Source of the DNA: JOPF136 sp963773835
GTDB lineage: Bacteria > Acidobacteriota > Terriglobia > Acidiferrales > UBA7541
Length of the DNA: 64,000 bases
Direction: 5' to 3'
Assembly (NCBI GenBank): GCA_963773835.1
Contig: CAVZCQ010000003.1
Location: forward strand, 124,001 to 188,000
Shown here: in pieces, positions 16,284 to 25,415 of the stretch
Position numbering within the stretch: position 1 is the stretch's first letter
Layout of the letters: each line of letters starts with the position of its first letter
The notes under the pieces: generated by a model
Databases searched by the model: none
Told to the model about the DNA's origin: nothing
The model's input: the letters and a program-made list of their open reading frames with translations, nothing else
Translations under genes and position numbers: made by a program

Positions 16284-18803
16284 ATGCCTGACAAAATGAC
16301 TCGCATCCCTCCCGAGCTTCCGATCCTGCCCGTGCGGGAGACCGTGCTGTTCCCTGGCGCGGTCATGCCGCTGACTGTGGGCCGAGAGAGTTCGCTGGCT
16401 CTGCTGGAATCCCTGCACGGCGACGAAAAGGTGATTGGCGTGGTGGCGCAGCTCGACCCGCGGATTGAAGAGCCCACCGGCACGGACCTGCACGCGGTGG
16501 GCACAGCGGCAAAGATTCACAAGATGGTGCGCATGCCCAACAACACCGTGGTGGTGTTTCTGGAAGGGCTGAGCCGCATCCGGGTGGCGGAAATCGTATC
16601 GTTCCGGCCCTTTCTCCGCGCGCGGGTGAACATTGAAGCAGACGTTCTCGGCCCCGTGGATTCGGAGCTCACAGCTCTAGTGCGCCAGGCCCAGGAACTG
16701 TTCCGCGACGTGGTGGCGCGCTCACCGCAGCTTTCCGACGATCTCCAGAACCAAGTGATGGGCCACGAGGACCCCGGGCGCCTGGCCGATTTCATCGCCC
16801 ACACGCTCCCGTCGCTTTCCACGCTGTTGCGCCAGGAACTGCTGGAAACGGCCAGCGTGCGCAAACGGCTGGAGAGCCTGGTCCGCGAGCTGTCGAAAGA
16901 GCTCGAAGTGCTCGAGCTGCGTTCCAAGATTCAGGAGCAGGTGCAGGAACAGGTGAACCAGAACCAGCGGGAATACCTGCTGCGCGAGCAGATGAAGGCG
17001 ATCCAAAAAGAACTGGGCGAATCGGACGACGTGCAGAGCGAAATCGAGGAGCTGCGCAAGAAGATCGAAGGCTGCGGAATGTCGCCCGAAGCCCGCAAGG
17101 AGTGCGACCGCGAGCTGAAGCGGCTGAGCAAAATGCAAACTGCGTCGGCGGAGTACATGGTTTCGCGCACCTATCTCGACTGGATGACCACGCTGCCGTG
17201 GCAGAAGTCGTCCGGCGCCGAGGAAATTGAAATGGCCAAGGCGCAGACGATTCTGGACGAAGACCACTACGACCTGAAGAAGGTGAAAGAGCGGATCCTC
17301 GAGTACCTGGCGGTCAAAAAGCTCCAGCCGGCCATGAAGGGGCCGATCCTGTGTTTCGTCGGGCCTCCCGGAGTGGGCAAGACCTCGCTGGGCAAATCCA
17401 TCGCGCGGGCCATGGGCCGCAAGTTCGTGCGTATTTCGCTGGGCGGCATGCACGACGAGGCGGAGATCCGCGGTCACCGGCGCACTTACATCGGCGCGCT
17501 GCCCGGGCAGATCATCCAGGGAATCCGCCGTGCGGAGACGAACGACCCGGTGTTCATGCTCGACGAAGTGGACAAGCTGGGCCGCGATTTCCGCGGCGAC
17601 CCCTCCTCGGCGCTGATGGAAGTGCTGGACCCGGAGCAGAACGCGACGTTTCGCGACCACTACCTGGACGTGCCCTTCGACCTTTCGAGAGTTATTTTCA
17701 TCGCCACGGCCAACTGGATGGATCCCATCCCGGAGCCGCTGCGCGACCGCATGGAGATCATCGAACTCCCCGGCTACACCGAGGAGGAGAAGATCCACAT
17801 CGCGCGGAAATACCTGATCCCCAAGCAGGCCAGAGAGCACGGGCTGAAAGAAGGCGAAAACATCGAATTCACCGAAGGCGGGCTGCGCGAAATCATCCAC
17901 AGCTACACGCGGGAAGCCGGCGTGCGCAACCTGGAACGCGAGATCGCCACTCTCTCCCGGCGGCAGGCGCGGCGCATCGCCGAAGGGCAGACGGAGAAGC
18001 TGGAAGTGACCGAGGAAGTGGTCCGCCAGGCGCTGGGCGTGCCGAAGTACCGCACGGAAAAGGAGGTGGACGAGCGGGTGAACCGCCCCGGCGTTTCCGT
18101 CGGGCTGGTGTGGACGCCCGCGGGCGGCGACATCGTGTTCATCGAGGCGTCGCGCATGCCGGGTGGCAAGCAATTCACCATGACCGGAAGCCTGGGCGAC
18201 GTGATGAAGGAATCGATGAATGCCGCGCTCACCTGGGTGCGCGCGAACGCGGACCTTTACGGCATCGATCCCGAATTCTTCAAGAACAGCGACATTCACG
18301 TCCACGTTCCGGCGGGCGCGGTGCCGAAAGACGGTCCGTCGGCGGGCGCCGCGATGGTCACCGCGCTGGTGAGCCTGATGTCCGGCCGGCAGGTGCGCCC
18401 GCGCGTAGCCATGACGGGAGAAACTTCGCTGTCCGGTGTCATCCTGCCTGTGGGCGGCATCAAGGAAAAGGTGCTGGGAGCGAAGCGTGCCGGAATCCAG
18501 CACGTGATCCTGCCGGCGGACAACGAACCGAACGTGAAGGAAGACCTGCAGCCGGAAATGTTGCAGGGGATCGAGCTGCACTACGTGCGCACGCTGGACC
18601 AGGCCATTGAAGTGGCCATCGGGAAATTCGAGCCGAACGTGCGCGAGCCGGGGCCGTCCTCACCGCCGCCAGAGCGCAGGACTCCGAGCCCGTTTTACGG
18701 TGAGGTGCCAGCTCCGGCGCCGCCCTCACCTGCGCCAGCGGTGCGGCCCGACGATAAGCCAGCGCCGAAGGGCCCCACGCCACCCTCTTCCACGTTCCAC
18801 TGA
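16284..18803 (+). CDS. lon: ATP-dependent Lon protease
   Basis: An 839-residue LonA-type cytoplasmic AAA+ serine protease that degrades misfolded and regulatory proteins. The N-terminal substrate domain starts with LPILPVRETVLFPGAVMPL. A coiled-coil (about 190-260) precedes the AAA+ module, with Walker A GPPGVGKT (360-367) and Walker B PVFMLDEVDKLG. The proteolytic dyad is Ser686 in KDGPSAGA and Lys727 in GGIKEKVLG. The length is typical, with a Pro-rich C-terminal tail of about 45 residues that is not part of the core. It has its own promoter and is followed by a strong hairpin terminator, so it is monocistronic. Confidence 0.97.
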   Translation: MPDKMTRIPPELPILPVRETVLFPGAVMPLTVGRESSLALLESLHGDEKVIGVVAQLDPRIEEPTGTDLHAVGTAAKIHKMVRMPNNTVVVFLEGLSRIRVAEIVSFRPFLRARVNIEADVLGPVDSELTALVRQAQELFRDVVARSPQLSDDLQNQVMGHEDPGRLADFIAHTLPSLSTLLRQELLETASVRKRLESLVRELSKELEVLELRSKIQEQVQEQVNQNQREYLLREQMKAIQKELGESDDVQSEIEELRKKIEGCGMSPEARKECDRELKRLSKMQTASAEYMVSRTYLDWMTTLPWQKSSGAEEIEMAKAQTILDEDHYDLKKVKERILEYLAVKKLQPAMKGPILCFVGPPGVGKTSLGKSIARAMGRKFVRISLGGMHDEAEIRGHRRTYIGALPGQIIQGIRRAETNDPVFMLDEVDKLGRDFRGDPSSALMEVLDPEQNATFRDHYLDVPFDLSRVIFIATANWMDPIPEPLRDRMEIIELPGYTEEEKIHIARKYLIPKQAREHGLKEGENIEFTEGGLREIIHSYTREAGVRNLEREIATLSRRQARRIAEGQTEKLEVTEEVVRQALGVPKYRTEKEVDERVNRPGVSVGLVWTPAGGDIVFIEASRMPGGKQFTMTGSLGDVMKESMNAALTWVRANADLYGIDPEFFKNSDIHVHVPAGAVPKDGPSAGAAMVTALVSLMSGRQVRPRVAMTGETSLSGVILPVGGIKEKVLGAKRAGIQHVILPADNEPNVKEDLQPEMLQGIELHYVRTLDQAIEVAIGKFEPNVREPGPSSPPPERRTPSPFYGEVPAPAPPSPAPAVRPDDKPAPKGPTPPSSTFH

Positions 18804-18816
18804 AGTCTATTGCATG

Positions 18817-18862
18817 GGCAGCGCGGGTCCGCGGCAAGGGACCCGCGCTGCCGTCTTTCCCG
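18817..18862 (+). terminator. Rho-independent terminator after lon
   Basis: A perfect 14-bp stem (18817-18830 pairing with 18839-18852) with an 8-nt loop starts 13 bp after the lon stop and is followed by a short T-containing run (GTCTTTCC). It is the clearest terminator hairpin in the window. Confidence 0.8.
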
Positions 18863-19000
18863 CTGCCGGCGCGCGCATCGCGACCGCCTCGCCGCGGCGA
18901 GGAAACTTCCCAGCCGGCGGTTCTGTTTTTTTCCCCGGATTGATATGACACTGGGCGCGAGCCGCGGGCGCCGTTCGAGCGCGCGCTGCGGGCCTCGCTC

Positions 19001-19588
19001 ATGCCGGGCAGCAGCGGATACGAACACCTGAAGGAGGGAGCGCGCAGCGTTGCGCTGCATCTGAGCGCCGCGCTGGGGGGCGGAGGGCTGGCCGCTCGTT
19101 TCATCCTCCAGTACGCCGGGCGCCATCGCCGGGCAGTGCTGACCGCGCATCTGCCGCGCTACCGCGAACTGGTGGCGATGATCGACCGGGAGTGTCTGCT
19201 GGCCATGGTGGCCCGTGTGGAAACCGAACTCCCGCGCTGGCTGCATGCGGGAGGAACTCCGGCGCGCGCTCTCGCTTCCGGAGAAGACGCGCTGCTCCGG
19301 CGGTTCCGCGTGGAGTTCTACGAGAGCCTGGCGGAAACGCGGGACTGGCCGCGGGAGGAGCTGGACCGCTTCTGGCACGACCTGGATTTATACATGCAGT
19401 GCCTGCGCGCGCGGAACGCGCGGCCGGGGCGGAAGAAGGCGGACCTGGGCCCGTTTGCGGACCGCTGCGGGTTCATGCTCGATCCCGCCATGCTCGAGCG
19501 CGCGCGCCGCGCCGCCGCGCGATGGCACCTGGAGCTGGACGCAAAGACGCGCGCGATCCTGAGGACGGCATTTCGGAGGGGAGGGTAG
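19001..19588 (+). CDS. Uncharacterised alpha-helical protein
   Basis: A 195-residue soluble protein that I do not recognise. It is rich in Arg, Ala and Leu and predicted mostly helical, with no signal peptide, membrane helix or metal-binding cysteine cluster. Recognisable segments are FILQYAGRHRRAVLTAHLPRY and REELDRFWHDLDLYMQCLRAR. Coding is supported by third-position GC bias like the neighbours, by its position between the lon terminator and the next gene, and by the 32-bp spacing to the S9 peptidase gene, which may be cotranscribed. The ATG at 19001 is the first in frame, but an upstream start is possible. Its function cannot be inferred. Confidence 0.65.
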   Translation: MPGSSGYEHLKEGARSVALHLSAALGGGGLAARFILQYAGRHRRAVLTAHLPRYRELVAMIDRECLLAMVARVETELPRWLHAGGTPARALASGEDALLRRFRVEFYESLAETRDWPREELDRFWHDLDLYMQCLRARNARPGRKKADLGPFADRCGFMLDPAMLERARRAAARWHLELDAKTRAILRTAFRRGG

Positions 19589-19620
19589 TAAGATGCATTC
19601 GCGCCGAGGGGTCGGCTGCC

Positions 19621-21717
19621 ATGAGCTTTTCCCGACGGGCCTTCGCAGTTCTCATCCTGGTGGCGATCGCAGCGCTGCCGGATGCGCTCGCACAGAAATC
19701 GCAACCCGGAAACTCCGCGCCGGAGTCTCACTCTGCTGAGGCTGCCAGGCCGAAGCCCGCTTCGCCCTTCGATTCCGCGCTCGACGCGCTCTATGCCGCA
19801 CACACGTTCGCGCAGACCGCGATTTCACCCGACGGAAACCACGTCGCGTGGGTCGAGAGGGTTCGCGGCGAGGATGGCGTGCCGAGCGGAAATACGCAAA
19901 TTGTCATCACCACCATCGCCAATGGAACGGCGATCCAAGCAGGGGCCGTGCTGTACGCCCATCGCCAGCCAACTGGACATTCCGCCTCTCCCCGCGGCAA
20001 GGCCCCTGCGCATGCGGAAGGCTCCGTGGCCTGGTCGCCGGACAGCCGGCACATTGCCTTTCTCTCCGACGCGGAAAAGCCGGGCCAGCTCCAGTTGTAC
20101 GCTTCGGAGCTGGGCGGCCCGGCGAGAAGACTGACAAACGTCAAAGGCCTGCTCGCGGCGCCGGAGTGGTCTCCTGATGGCAAATCGATCGCCGTCCTGT
20201 TCACCGAACACGCCACGCGCGCGGCAGGCCCGCTGGTGGCCGAAGCGCATGAGACGGGCGAGATCAAAGACGCCTATTTCGAGCAGCGTCTGGCGGTGGT
20301 TGACGCGGCCACGGGTGAATTCCACACGCTTACGCCCGCGGACGTGTACGTGTACGAATACGACTGGTCGCCGGACGGCAAACGGTTCGCCCTGATCGCC
20401 GCGCACGGCAACGGCGACGACAACTGGTACCTGGCGCAGCTCTACACGCTCGATGCCGGGCCGCACGGCTCGATGCAATCGATTTACAAGCCGCCGCTGC
20501 AAATCGCCAACCCCGCATGGTCGCCGGATGGAAAGAAAATCGCCTTCATCGCCGGGCTGATGAGCGACGAAGGTTCCGTCGGCGGCGACATCTACGCGAT
20601 ACCCGCGAGCGGCGGAGAGGCCGTGAACCTCACGCCGGGCATGAAAGCGTCCGCGAGCTGGCTGGCCTGGACCCGGCAGGGACAGATCCTGTTCTGTGAA
20701 ATCGTCGGCGGCGACTCCGGCATTTCCACGGTGGACCCGGCGAGCGGCCGCATCAATCTAGTCTTTCGGGACGAGGGCCAGCTCAAAGCCGACGAGTGGG
20801 GAACGACTCTCTCCGTCGCTGGCGACGGGACAACCTCCGCCGCCGTTCGCACCAGCTTCGGCGCTCCGCCGGAGGTCTGGGCCGGACGGATCGGCCAGTG
20901 GAAGCGGATCACCCATCTCAATGACGGCGTCAAACCAGCCTGGGGGGAGGCCAGGAGCATTCACTGGAAATCCGACGGGTACGATGTGCAGGGGTGGCTC
21001 ATTTATCCCAGCGGCTTCGATGTTTCCCGAAAATATCCGATGGTGGTTGTAGTCCACGGGGGGCCCGGGTCGGCCGCGGAATCGGCGTGGCCCTCATCCG
21101 GAAACTTCGCCGTGCCTCTGGCCGCCTCGGGATACTTTCTGCTGCTGCCCAATCCGCGGGGCAGCTTCGGGCAGGGCGAAGAGTTTACGCGCGCAAACGT
21201 GAAAGATTTCGGTTACGGCGATTTCCGCGACATCCTGGCGGGCGTGGACGAGGCCGCGCGCGTGGCGCCCATCGACCCGAATCGTCTCGGCCTGACCGGC
21301 TGGAGCTACGGCGGATTCATGACCATGTGGGGCGTCACGCAGTCCAATCGTTTCCATGCGGCCGTGGCCGGCGCGGGCGTGGCCGACTGGCTCAGCTACT
21401 ACGGCGAGAATCAGATCGACCAATGGATGATTCCGTATTTCGGCAAATCCGTGTACGACGATCCCGGAATGTACTCGAGAAGCTCGCCGATCACTTTCAT
21501 CAAGAACGTCAGAACTCCCACTCTGGTGCTCGTGGGCGACAGCGACGGAGAATGCCCCGCGCCGCAGTCGTACGAATTCTGGCACGCGCTGAAAACGCTC
21601 GGCGTCGAAACGCAACTCGTGGTGTACGCGCACGAGGGCCATATGTTCACCAATCCCGCGGATGAGCGCGACCGCGCACAGCGCGTGCTCGCCTGGTTCG
21701 ACTCCCACCTGCGCTAG
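19621..21717 (+). CDS. Secreted S9-family prolyl oligopeptidase-like peptidase
   Basis: A 698-residue exported serine peptidase. The signal peptide is AFAVLILVAIAALPDALA. Residues about 50-420 form a PD40/WD40-like beta-propeller (repeated WSPDSRHIAF, WSPDGKSIAV, WSPDGKRFAL and WSPDGKKIAF). The C-terminal alpha/beta-hydrolase domain holds Ser562 in GWSYGGF, Asp642 in GDSDGECP and His674 in HEGHMF, so the triad is complete. It probably hydrolyses short peptides in the periplasm. The frame is open upstream to 19192, overlapping the previous gene, but the ATG at 19621 gives a proper signal peptide. Confidence 0.93.
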   Translation: MSFSRRAFAVLILVAIAALPDALAQKSQPGNSAPESHSAEAARPKPASPFDSALDALYAAHTFAQTAISPDGNHVAWVERVRGEDGVPSGNTQIVITTIANGTAIQAGAVLYAHRQPTGHSASPRGKAPAHAEGSVAWSPDSRHIAFLSDAEKPGQLQLYASELGGPARRLTNVKGLLAAPEWSPDGKSIAVLFTEHATRAAGPLVAEAHETGEIKDAYFEQRLAVVDAATGEFHTLTPADVYVYEYDWSPDGKRFALIAAHGNGDDNWYLAQLYTLDAGPHGSMQSIYKPPLQIANPAWSPDGKKIAFIAGLMSDEGSVGGDIYAIPASGGEAVNLTPGMKASASWLAWTRQGQILFCEIVGGDSGISTVDPASGRINLVFRDEGQLKADEWGTTLSVAGDGTTSAAVRTSFGAPPEVWAGRIGQWKRITHLNDGVKPAWGEARSIHWKSDGYDVQGWLIYPSGFDVSRKYPMVVVVHGGPGSAAESAWPSSGNFAVPLAASGYFLLLPNPRGSFGQGEEFTRANVKDFGYGDFRDILAGVDEAARVAPIDPNRLGLTGWSYGGFMTMWGVTQSNRFHAAVAGAGVADWLSYYGENQIDQWMIPYFGKSVYDDPGMYSRSSPITFIKNVRTPTLVLVGDSDGECPAPQSYEFWHALKTLGVETQLVVYAHEGHMFTNPADERDRAQRVLAWFDSHLR

Positions 21718-21753
21718 GATTCGAGGTGCCTAGAAGCTGATACACTCGCAACC

Positions 21754-21966
21754 ATGTTTGAGGTCGAGGTTGAACGGGAATCCGACTGGCGGTGGATCGC
21801 GGAGGTGCCGGACCTTCCCGGCGTCATGACGTACGGTTCCTCGCGCGCAGAGGCGGTGGATCGCGCCCGGGTCTTAGCCCTTCGTGTATTGGCCGAGCGG
21901 ATCAAATACGGAGAAAAGATTCCTAGACAGCGCTGCCGCCCTCATCTTCCGGAGAGAAACGGGTAG
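21754..21966 (+). CDS. Orphan HicB-like small protein
   Basis: A 70-residue protein whose first 50 residues match the HicB/UPF0150 fold (FEVEVERESDWRWIAEVPDLPGVMTYG followed by SRAEAVDRARVLALRVLA). HicB antitoxins pair with the RNA-cleaving HicA toxin, but no hicA-like frame lies next to it. The C-terminus (PRQRCRPHLPERNG) does not look like the family and may follow a frameshift, since it runs 25 bp into the convergent gene. An extended -10 (TG at 21738, TACACT at 21741-21746) ends 7 bp before the ATG, suggesting leaderless expression. A regulatory role without toxin is also possible. Confidence 0.65.
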   Translation: MFEVEVERESDWRWIAEVPDLPGVMTYGSSRAEAVDRARVLALRVLAERIKYGEKIPRQRCRPHLPERNG

Positions 21967-22718
21967 TGCGCCGAAGCGGCCATGAAGAAGAGCAGCGGGA
22001 AGGACAGCCAGAAGCCCAATCGCGAAGCCAGATAGGCGCGCCGAGCCAGAACGGCGGCTTCCGGCGGAAGCGCGGTGCCTTCACGCACCGCTGCGGTGTG
22101 CCACCCGATGAGCCGCTTCTGGCAGCGCCACACGATGCCCCACACCAGCAGCAGCATGATCGTCCCCATGCCGCCGCCGATGGAGATGCAAAGTGTGCGG
22201 TTGCCCGTGGCCGGGCCGGCGATCAGGCGGACGACGAGCCAGCTCGCAGCCGCCACCACCACCGTGCAGGCCGCGGCGAACACCCAGCCATTTTTCATCG
22301 GCCCTTCGCTCATCATCACGAAGCCGTGGAGGAGCACGTAGGCCACCAGCCACACGCCGAACCAGATTCCCAGCCATTGACCCATCAACGCGGGATGGCC
22401 CGCGTTCGCGGCATCGTCCCCGGCCAGGATCATGAAATAGCGAAAACCGGCCAGCCAGGCCCACACCGCCGACCAGCGGAACCACGCCATGGCGCGCGGC
22501 ATGAACGATGAAAAGGCGCGGGAACGCGCCGCAGGGTCGAGTTCCTTCAGGGTAGGAGTCCACACCACATTGAAAAAGTAGAGCAGGCCCAGCCAGAGGA
22601 TGGCCGCGAAAAAATGGAGCCAGCGCAGGACAATCTGTTCCGTGATGGAGTGCCCCTCGGGAAACGATACCTGCACGGAAGCCAGCGCAGCGAACGGCGT
22701 GAACCAGGCGTGGAGCAT
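21942..22718 (-). CDS. PuuD-like multi-helix membrane protein (urate hydroxylase family)
   Basis: A 258-residue inner-membrane protein with about six or seven helices. It resembles the membrane domain of PuuD urate hydroxylases (Urate_ox_N): RWLHFFAAILWLGLLYFFNV, then FRWSAVWAWLAGFRYFMIL and WFGVWLVAYVLLHG. Conserved histidines in RWLH and LLHGF could bind heme. Classical PuuD carries a C-terminal cytochrome c domain, which is absent here: no CxxCH is seen. No purine-degradation genes are adjacent, so the urate assignment is by resemblance only. Its 3' end overlaps the HicB-like gene tail-to-tail by 25 bp. Confidence 0.6.
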   Translation of the reverse strand: MLHAWFTPFAALASVQVSFPEGHSITEQIVLRWLHFFAAILWLGLLYFFNVVWTPTLKELDPAARSRAFSSFMPRAMAWFRWSAVWAWLAGFRYFMILAGDDAANAGHPALMGQWLGIWFGVWLVAYVLLHGFVMMSEGPMKNGWVFAAACTVVVAAASWLVVRLIAGPATGNRTLCISIGGGMGTIMLLLVWGIVWRCQKRLIGWHTAAVREGTALPPEAAVLARRAYLASRLGFWLSFPLLFFMAASAHYPFLSGR

Positions 22719-22840
22719 GGCGTCTCCCGGGCCGCACGACGGCAGCCGGCCCCTTTGAGAGGCCTAGTGTACCGCGAAGAATGTCCCGTGCCGTGCTTCG
22801 GTCTTGGAAGAGAAGGAAAGTTCGAAGGAACGGAAAGACC

Positions 22841-22880
22841 GAACACGGAGTTCGCGGAGAAACGGAGAGCACGGAGGGGA
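22841..22880. repeat. Degenerate dispersed repeat (ACACGGAG type)
   Basis: This copy shares AACACGGAGTTCGCGGAG and GAGAGCACGGAG with the reverse complement of the 91-bp tandem repeat at 42208-42396. It lies in the 238-bp gap upstream of the PuuD-like gene, where no gene is seen. Confidence 0.55.
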
Positions 22881-22956
22881 GAGCGAGAAGAATAAAGGGC
22901 CTGACCCGGTGGAACCAGGGCAGGCCCGAGAAGATGAGATTTGCGAATCCGGGAGG

Positions 22957-23649
22957 CTACTTCTTTGCCGCCGCGTAGTTGGCGTTGATCTCGTCCCAGT
23001 TCAGGGTGTTCCACCAGGCGTCGAGGTATTCGTTGCGGCGGTTCTGGTATTTCAAGTAGTAGGCGTGTTCCCACACGTCAACGCCCAGCACCGGCTTTCC
23101 GCCGGCCATGACTGGGCAGTCCTGATTCGGCGTCGAATCGATCACGGCTTTGCCGTCCTTAATGAACAGCCAGGACCAGCCGGAGCCGAACCGCTTCATG
23201 CCGGTTTCATTGATTTTGGCCTTGAAGGCGGCGAAATCGCCGAAGCTCGCCTTGATGGCGTCCGCCACCGGGCCGCGGGGCTCGCCGCCGCCGCCCTTTT
23301 TCATGATTTTCCAGAACATGGAGTGGTTCCAGTGGCCGCCGCCGTTGTTGCGCACGGCGCCGCGAATGGATTCCGGCACGGCATCCAGGTTGCCGATGAG
23401 CGCCTCGAGCGATTTCGAGGCCAGCTCCGGCTGTCCTTCGAGCGCTTTATTCAGATTGTTCACATAGGCGCCGTGATGTTTGTCGTGATGAATCTCCATC
23501 GTTTTCGCGTCGATGTAAGGCTCGAGCGCGTCAAACGGGTACGGCAGCTGCGGAAGTGTGTATGCCACGGGTGTCGCCTCCACGGAAAAAAGATCCGGAG
23601 CCGCGATGGCGGCCACTCCGGTCGTAACAAGAAAGGATCGTCTGTCCAC
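22957..23649 (-). CDS. sodA: Tat-exported Mn/Fe superoxide dismutase
   Basis: A 230-residue superoxide dismutase. Metal ligands are in EIHHDKHHGAYV, GGHWNHSMFW and DVWEHAYYLKY. NNGGGHWNHS (Gly before His) and PNQDCPV fit the manganese or cambialistic type better than the iron type. The longest frame begins at 23922, but AGGAGG lies 5 bases before a GTG at 23649. From there the protein starts with DRRSFLVTTGVAAIAAP, a twin-arginine signal, so the enzyme is probably folded with its metal and exported by Tat. The gap to the divergent gene is 180 bp, and a promoter is visible at 23698-23725. Confidence 0.93.
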   Translation of the reverse strand: MDRRSFLVTTGVAAIAAPDLFSVEATPVAYTLPQLPYPFDALEPYIDAKTMEIHHDKHHGAYVNNLNKALEGQPELASKSLEALIGNLDAVPESIRGAVRNNGGGHWNHSMFWKIMKKGGGGEPRGPVADAIKASFGDFAAFKAKINETGMKRFGSGWSWLFIKDGKAVIDSTPNQDCPVMAGGKPVLGVDVWEHAYYLKYQNRRNEYLDAWWNTLNWDEINANYAAAKK

Positions 23650-23697
23650 GAGCGCCTCCTGCACTGCTATGGATGCGCAGGTCTCTGAAGCGTTGCA

Positions 23698-23725
23698 AGT
23701 ATACTCCCACAGCCGAGGGGTGCAA
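23698..23725 (-). promoter_or_regulatory. sodA promoter candidate
   Basis: On the minus strand, TTGCAC (23720-23725) and TATACT (23698-23703) are 16 bp apart, about 50 bp upstream of the GTG start at 23649. Confidence 0.55.
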
Positions 23726-23829
23726 ATGCGCTTCGGCCGTTGGGCGCATCGCGCGTTTACAGAGCCTCCCGGCGAGACATGTTCGAAACTTTCACCGGAA
23801 CACGCGCGTAATCTCTGAGGAGAAAAAAC

Positions 23830-24390
23830 ATGCGCCTTCGCGGACAGTCGCTCCTGCTCGCAGCACTGTTGGTCGCTTTGCCCGCTTTTCCTGGCGCTGC
23901 CGCACGCTCCTGCCCTGGGCAAATGGGCGCCGCGACGGAGAGGCCGCTCGATCAGTTGGGGTGGCTCGCCGGAGGTGTGTGGACGACCGAGGAACAGTCA
24001 GACCAGGGACCGCCGCTCGTCGTCCACCTCGCCTGCCACTGGTCCGGAACGCGGAACGCCCTGATGTATCAAGTGAGTTTTCTCTCCCAGGGCCGCGAGA
24101 CTCCGCAGTACGACGGCATGTATGTGTGGCACCCCGGCAAGGGCAAACTCGTGCTCTGGCAAGTAAACCGGAAAGGCGAAGTGGCCGAGGGCGAGCTGAC
24201 CGTGGACGGGAAGGAGATGGACCAGATGGTGCGCGTGGCGCATCTCGATGGCTCGGCCCATTTCCTCAAAGCCCATTACACGCGCATCGACGACAATGCT
24301 TTCCGTTTCAAGGCCCAGTTCCGGCTGTCGGAAAGCGCCCCGTGGCAGGAAGCGATCGACCTGGTGTACAAACGGCGACCGAGTCCGTGA
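23830..24390 (+). CDS. Secreted protein of unknown function (lipocalin-like size)
   Basis: A 186-residue exported protein. A strong ribosome-binding site (GAGGAG, 8 bases upstream) decides the ATG. The signal peptide is LLLAALLVALPAFPGAAA. The mature part begins with LDQLGWLAGGVWTTEEQ and has alternating strands (FLSQGRETPQYDGMYVWHPG, KLVLWQVNRKGEVAEGELTV), which resemble small beta-barrel proteins starting with a LxWLAGxW motif (DUF6265-like). Two cysteines (RSCPGQ and LACHWSG) could form a disulfide. It is divergent from sodA across 180 bp and may share its stress regulation (inference). The ligand or activity is unknown. Confidence 0.8.
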   Translation: MRLRGQSLLLAALLVALPAFPGAAARSCPGQMGAATERPLDQLGWLAGGVWTTEEQSDQGPPLVVHLACHWSGTRNALMYQVSFLSQGRETPQYDGMYVWHPGKGKLVLWQVNRKGEVAEGELTVDGKEMDQMVRVAHLDGSAHFLKAHYTRIDDNAFRFKAQFRLSESAPWQEAIDLVYKRRPSP

Positions 24391-24439
24391 TTGCGTGCGT
24401 ACCGAACGCGCGGAGGATCCGTGAGCCGGCGCATGCGAA

Positions 24440-24470
24440 GTGACTGGTGACTCGTGACTGGTGACTGGTG
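24440..24470. repeat. Short tandem repeat of GTGACTG
   Basis: Four copies of a 7-base unit (GTGACTG, GTGACTC, GTGACTG, GTGACTG) run head to tail in the 155-bp gap between two convergent genes. Confidence 0.8.
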
Positions 24471-24545
24471 TTTGGTTCCCGTCGGTCACCGAGCCGTCGG
24501 GGCAGGCTCAGAATTTGGCGGCGCCACATGCGCACGGGCGCTCGG

Positions 24546-25295
24546 CTAGCGCGGTTTCTGAGGTGCAGGCACTGGGTGATACCACTCCTCCGGCGCAAAC
24601 TCCACCTGCGGGCATCCGCCCGCATGCACGACGATGTGGCCCGGATCGTCGTAGGTGAGGTCGTAGGGAACGTAGATGTGACCGGGACCTTTCGCCCGAA
24701 CGCGGTAGCGGCCCTCAGGAACCTTGATGTGAAACCAACTGCGGCTATCGGTCACTCCCTCGAAACTTCCCCGTTCACCCTCAACAATAATACGGACACC
24801 CGCGAATTCGCTCGAGTCGTCCCTTCCGATGCGGCCGGCAACTTCTCCTCCCGACTTTGTGTTCAGGATCTGTTCTATCTGCTTGATTGCGCTAGTCGAG
24901 TTTTCCAGAAAGCCGGAATTCCCGCAGCAAGTGAGGGTCAAAACGCCTTCGTATCGTTGTGCGAACAGCAGATATCGGTGCCCCTTCTCCAGCGGAAATC
25001 GCGCACTCGAATTCTCCGTGTACACCTCAATGAAAGGGCCGGAAGGCCCCCGAAATGACCTCTCCACCCAAATCCGATAAAACCATCCGCCCGGTGCTCC
25101 TCCCTCTGAAAAGATCTGGTCCCGCACGGAAACAACCTTGCCGGTGAAAACGGCAGTGCTGTCGTAGAACTCGGTGCAGACGCGTGGAGCGGGTTGGAAA
25201 CACACGGACCATACCGACGTGGCCAGGAAAGCGGCAAGCACGAGTGAGGCGCAAGTGAGCAGTTGGGTCCGACGGAACACGCGTTTGTGACGCAT
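24546..25295 (-). CDS. Secreted NTR/TIMP-like protein with a regulatory-domain-like tail
   Basis: A 249-residue exported protein. Residues 12-32 form a signal peptide (LTCASLVLAAFLATSVWSVCF). The mature N-terminal half starts with CFQPAPRVCTEFYDSTAVFTG, which resembles the Cys-rich start of netrin/TIMP-like (OB-fold) bacterial proteins. It continues with FRIWVERSFRG-type strands (here YRIWVERSFRGPSG) and LLFAQRYEGVLTLTCCGNSG. The C-terminal part (AGVRIIVEGERGSFEGVTDS, YRVRAKGPGHIYVPY) resembles a carboxypeptidase-regulatory beta-sandwich. Six cysteines suggest disulfides. The protein may bind or inhibit an extracellular protease, but that is only inference from the fold. Confidence 0.72.
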   Translation of the reverse strand: MRHKRVFRRTQLLTCASLVLAAFLATSVWSVCFQPAPRVCTEFYDSTAVFTGKVVSVRDQIFSEGGAPGGWFYRIWVERSFRGPSGPFIEVYTENSSARFPLEKGHRYLLFAQRYEGVLTLTCCGNSGFLENSTSAIKQIEQILNTKSGGEVAGRIGRDDSSEFAGVRIIVEGERGSFEGVTDSRSWFHIKVPEGRYRVRAKGPGHIYVPYDLTYDDPGHIVVHAGGCPQVEFAPEEWYHPVPAPQKPR

Positions 25296-25415
25296 AGGCT
25301 AGGCCTGACGGTATCGGCTGAACGAGTATATATCCGAACATATCTCCTCGCCTGTACCACGGCAGAGCACGGCCGTTCAGGACAAGAGGGAGCCTCGGCC
25401 CCCGAGCCGGGGGCG

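Noticed and set aside
24440..24470. Possible CRISPR-like repeat
   Set aside because: The 7-base units are contiguous with no spacers; it is a simple tandem repeat.
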